A stretch of 6,917 nt of DNA. It comes from Ruminococcaceae bacterium UBA945. Lineage in GTDB: Bacteria; Bacillota; Clostridia; Oscillospirales; Acutalibacteraceae. Positions within the stretch are counted from its first letter, which is position 1. Every line of letters starts with the position of its first letter. The notes beneath the pieces were generated by a model. The model made no database searches and was not told where the DNA came from. It worked only from the letters and a program-made list of their open reading frames with translations. The translations under genes were made by a program, and so were the position numbers. Shown here one piece after another: positions 5,412 through 6,917 of this stretch. The stretch lies in assembly GCA_002293315.1 (NCBI GenBank), contig DBCZ01000019.1, positions 5,774 through 12,690 of the forward strand, written 5' to 3'.

Positions 5412-5439
5412 TTGCTTTTTCGCGGATATGTGGTATACT
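5412..5439 (+). promoter_or_regulatory. Extended -10 promoter of the sugar transferase gene
   Basis: TATACT (5434-5439) is preceded by TGG, giving the TGn extended -10 element; a weak -35 TTGCTT lies at 5412-5417, 16 bases upstream. Its position after the terminator makes the following gene the first of a new transcription unit with a ~50-base leader. Confidence 0.7.
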
Positions 5440-5494
5440 ATCCTTTAGTTTGGAAGTTGATTTTTATAGAAAAGCACCAACCGGGAGATTTTTC

Positions 5495-6907
5495 ATGAAA
5501 TGGTCTCAAAAGTTGAAAAGAACCATCATCTTTCTGCTTAAGATGGCGCTGTTCATTGCCCTGTTTTTGATATTTTTCTTTGTTTTCGGGCAGAAGTTTC
5601 CGTGGCTGCTGGGGCAGGACGGCTTAAACAGAACAATGGCCATCACGATGCTTACCTTTGCCGTTCTGGGCATATCGCTGATGTCCGTCTACGGCGGATA
5701 TGCCGTGGGGAAGCAGAAGAGCAAGCCGATTGTCTACTCAATGATTCTCGCAACGGTGATAACTGACCTTGTTACCCATCTCATTCTCTCGATAATGAAC
5801 ACGAACGACGGCCTTAACAAATACTTCGTCTATGAAGAGCCGCTCTTGCTTTTGCTGGTGTTTGTTTTGCAGGTGTTCGCGATTATCTTCTTCGCATATT
5901 TCGGCAATTTTGTGTATTTCATTATTGAGCCGCCGGAAAAATGCTGTGTCATCGCCTCGTGTGAGAATGATTTGGCGGACACTATCCCCAAAATTAAGCA
6001 CTACAAGAAGCAGTATAAAATTGAGCATATCGTGCATTTCAGCAATGCGGGCCTTTATAAATGCATAGAAGCCTGCGATACGGTTTTCCTGTGTAATCTG
6101 CCGCTTGAAAAGAAAACGGAAATCGTGGAGTTCTGCTATCGCAACAACAAGAACATCTATTATAACTATGAGATTTTCGACGTCGTGGCGACCAACGCGA
6201 AATTCACCGCGCTTGACGACAAAGCCCTTGTGGCGCACATGGTGAAGGACCTCACGTTTGAGCAGCGCGTGATAAAACGGCTGATGGACATCTTCTTCTC
6301 ACTGCTTGCGATTATCATCACAAGCCCGCTGATGCTTGCGGCGGCGCTGGCAATCAAGATTGACGACGGCGGGAAGATTATCTATAAGCAGAAGAGAATG
6401 ACGAAGTACGGCCAAATCGGCAGGGTTTTCGATGTGTATAAGTTCCGCACGATGAGAGAAGAGAACTCGGTGAATAAATCGGTGACGGAGGACGACGACA
6501 GAATCACGAAGGCGGGGAAAGTCCTGAGGAAATTCCGGCTTGATGAGCTGCCGCAGTTCTTCAACATCTTAAACGGCGAGATGTCACTTGTCGGCCCGAG
6601 GCCGGAAATGCTTGAAAACGTGGAGAAATATACCGACGAGCTGCCGGAGTTCTCTTACAGACTGCGCGCCAAGGCGGGGCTGACGGGCTTCGCGCAGATA
6701 AGCGGGAAGTATAACACCTCACCGAAGGATAAACTTATTTTGGACATGACATACATTGAAAGATTCAGCATTTGGCAGGATTGGAAAATCATCTTCCAGA
6801 CGTTTACGGTTCTCTTCAACGCATCTGAAAGCACAGAGGCTTTCGGCGAAAAAGAGAGCTATGCCTTTGACGAAGGCTGTGCGGCGGAAGATACGGTGGA
6901 GAAATGA
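5495..6907 (+). CDS. Polyprenyl-phosphate sugar-1-phosphate transferase (WbaP/exopolysaccharide initiating type)
   Basis: The 470-residue protein has the layout of large monotopic phosphoglycosyl transferases. It has four hydrophobic helices at about 13-33, 47-68, 78-101 and 115-145, then a soluble Rossmann-like domain (~149-250), then the catalytic Bac_transf domain (~258-445). Catalytic features are 'KRLMDIFFS' (re-entrant helix start), 'YKQKRMTKYG', 'FDVYKFRTM' and 'RKFRLDELPQ' with the Asp350-Glu351 dyad. 'MSLVGPRPE' and 'AGLTGFAQISG' complete the set. Such enzymes move a hexose-1-phosphate from a nucleotide sugar to undecaprenyl phosphate at the inner membrane face, the first step of capsule, exopolysaccharide or glycan assembly. 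The sugar cannot be told. A longer frame reaches a TTG at 5372, but that lies inside the terminator and upstream of the promoter. The ATG at 5495 has GGGAG at 5483-5487. The stop overlaps the next start. Confidence 0.95.
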   Translation: MKWSQKLKRTIIFLLKMALFIALFLIFFFVFGQKFPWLLGQDGLNRTMAITMLTFAVLGISLMSVYGGYAVGKQKSKPIVYSMILATVITDLVTHLILSIMNTNDGLNKYFVYEEPLLLLLVFVLQVFAIIFFAYFGNFVYFIIEPPEKCCVIASCENDLADTIPKIKHYKKQYKIEHIVHFSNAGLYKCIEACDTVFLCNLPLEKKTEIVEFCYRNNKNIYYNYEIFDVVATNAKFTALDDKALVAHMVKDLTFEQRVIKRLMDIFFSLLAIIITSPLMLAAALAIKIDDGGKIIYKQKRMTKYGQIGRVFDVYKFRTMREENSVNKSVTEDDDRITKAGKVLRKFRLDELPQFFNILNGEMSLVGPRPEMLENVEKYTDELPEFSYRLRAKAGLTGFAQISGKYNTSPKDKLILDMTYIERFSIWQDWKIIFQTFTVLFNASESTEAFGEKESYAFDEGCAAEDTVEK

Positions 6908-6917
6908 AAAGATACCT
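6904..6917 (+). CDS. Start of a downstream gene (only 'MKRY' visible)
   Basis: An ATG at 6904-6906 overlaps the TGA of the sugar transferase gene (ATGA), the usual arrangement for translational coupling in an operon. A GGTGGAG purine-rich stretch (6895-6901) precedes it. The frame stays open to the window edge after four full codons, so the product is unknown; a glycosyltransferase or other polysaccharide-assembly gene would fit the context. Confidence 0.45.

Noticed and set aside
5372..5494. N-terminal 41-residue extension of the sugar transferase.
   Set aside because: It would need a TTG start inside the upstream terminator's T-run and lies across the extended -10 promoter; the ATG at 5495 has a proper ribosome site.
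1..6917. CRISPR array, toxin-antitoxin pair, riboswitch or phage-defence cassette.
   Set aside because: No regularly spaced repeats, no small paired ORFs with ribosome sites and no leader long enough for a known riboswitch were seen on either strand.

Overview
The window looks like the chromosome of an anaerobic Bacillota, most likely a Clostridia gut-type bacterium. The basis is an aldo/keto reductase with two C-terminal 4Fe-4S clusters, a DegV lipid-binding protein, an SLH-anchored cell-wall amidase, an IS200-type element remnant, a tRNA-Lys gene with an encoded CCA end, and consistently strong purine-rich Shine-Dalgarno sites. Genus or species cannot be named from the sequence.

Left part (1-1045): an AT-rich accessory or decaying region. 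It opens with the C-terminal end of a probable ABC-transporter solute-binding lipoprotein, followed two bases later by a radical SAM peptide-maturase-like gene. That gene breaks off just after its CX3CX2C cluster motif. The break point is fused to the last ~21 codons of an IS200-type tnpA and the hairpin-rich right flank of that element (734-916). Immediately beyond is a degenerate tRNA-like sequence (917-1005, minus strand) whose acceptor end matches the genuine tRNA-Lys gene.

Central part (1046-3344, all minus strand): tRNA-Lys(TTT) with a perfect-consensus promoter and its own terminator; an Fe-S aldo/keto reductase with a terminator and a 19-bp-spacer, MerR-type promoter; and a DegV-family protein with its own sigma-A-like promoter. 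No terminator is visible between degV and the reductase gene, so read-through is possible.

Right part (3396-6917, plus strand): a divergent intergenic region with an operator-like dyad leads to a secreted SLH-domain protein carrying an Amidase_2 peptidoglycan hydrolase and a C-terminal SH3-like domain. After a terminator and a new extended -10 promoter comes a WbaP/PssE-type polyprenyl-phosphate sugar-phosphate transferase. Its stop overlaps the start of a further gene (ATGA), so it probably opens a surface-polysaccharide operon that continues off the window. The right side is therefore cell-envelope themed: a wall hydrolase tethered to secondary wall polymer, next to the initiating enzyme for a surface glycan.

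No CRISPR array, integrase or convincing novel defence system is visible. The most unusual structure is the 734-1045 mosaic of maturase fragment, IS200 tail, tRNA-like relic and tRNA-Lys.
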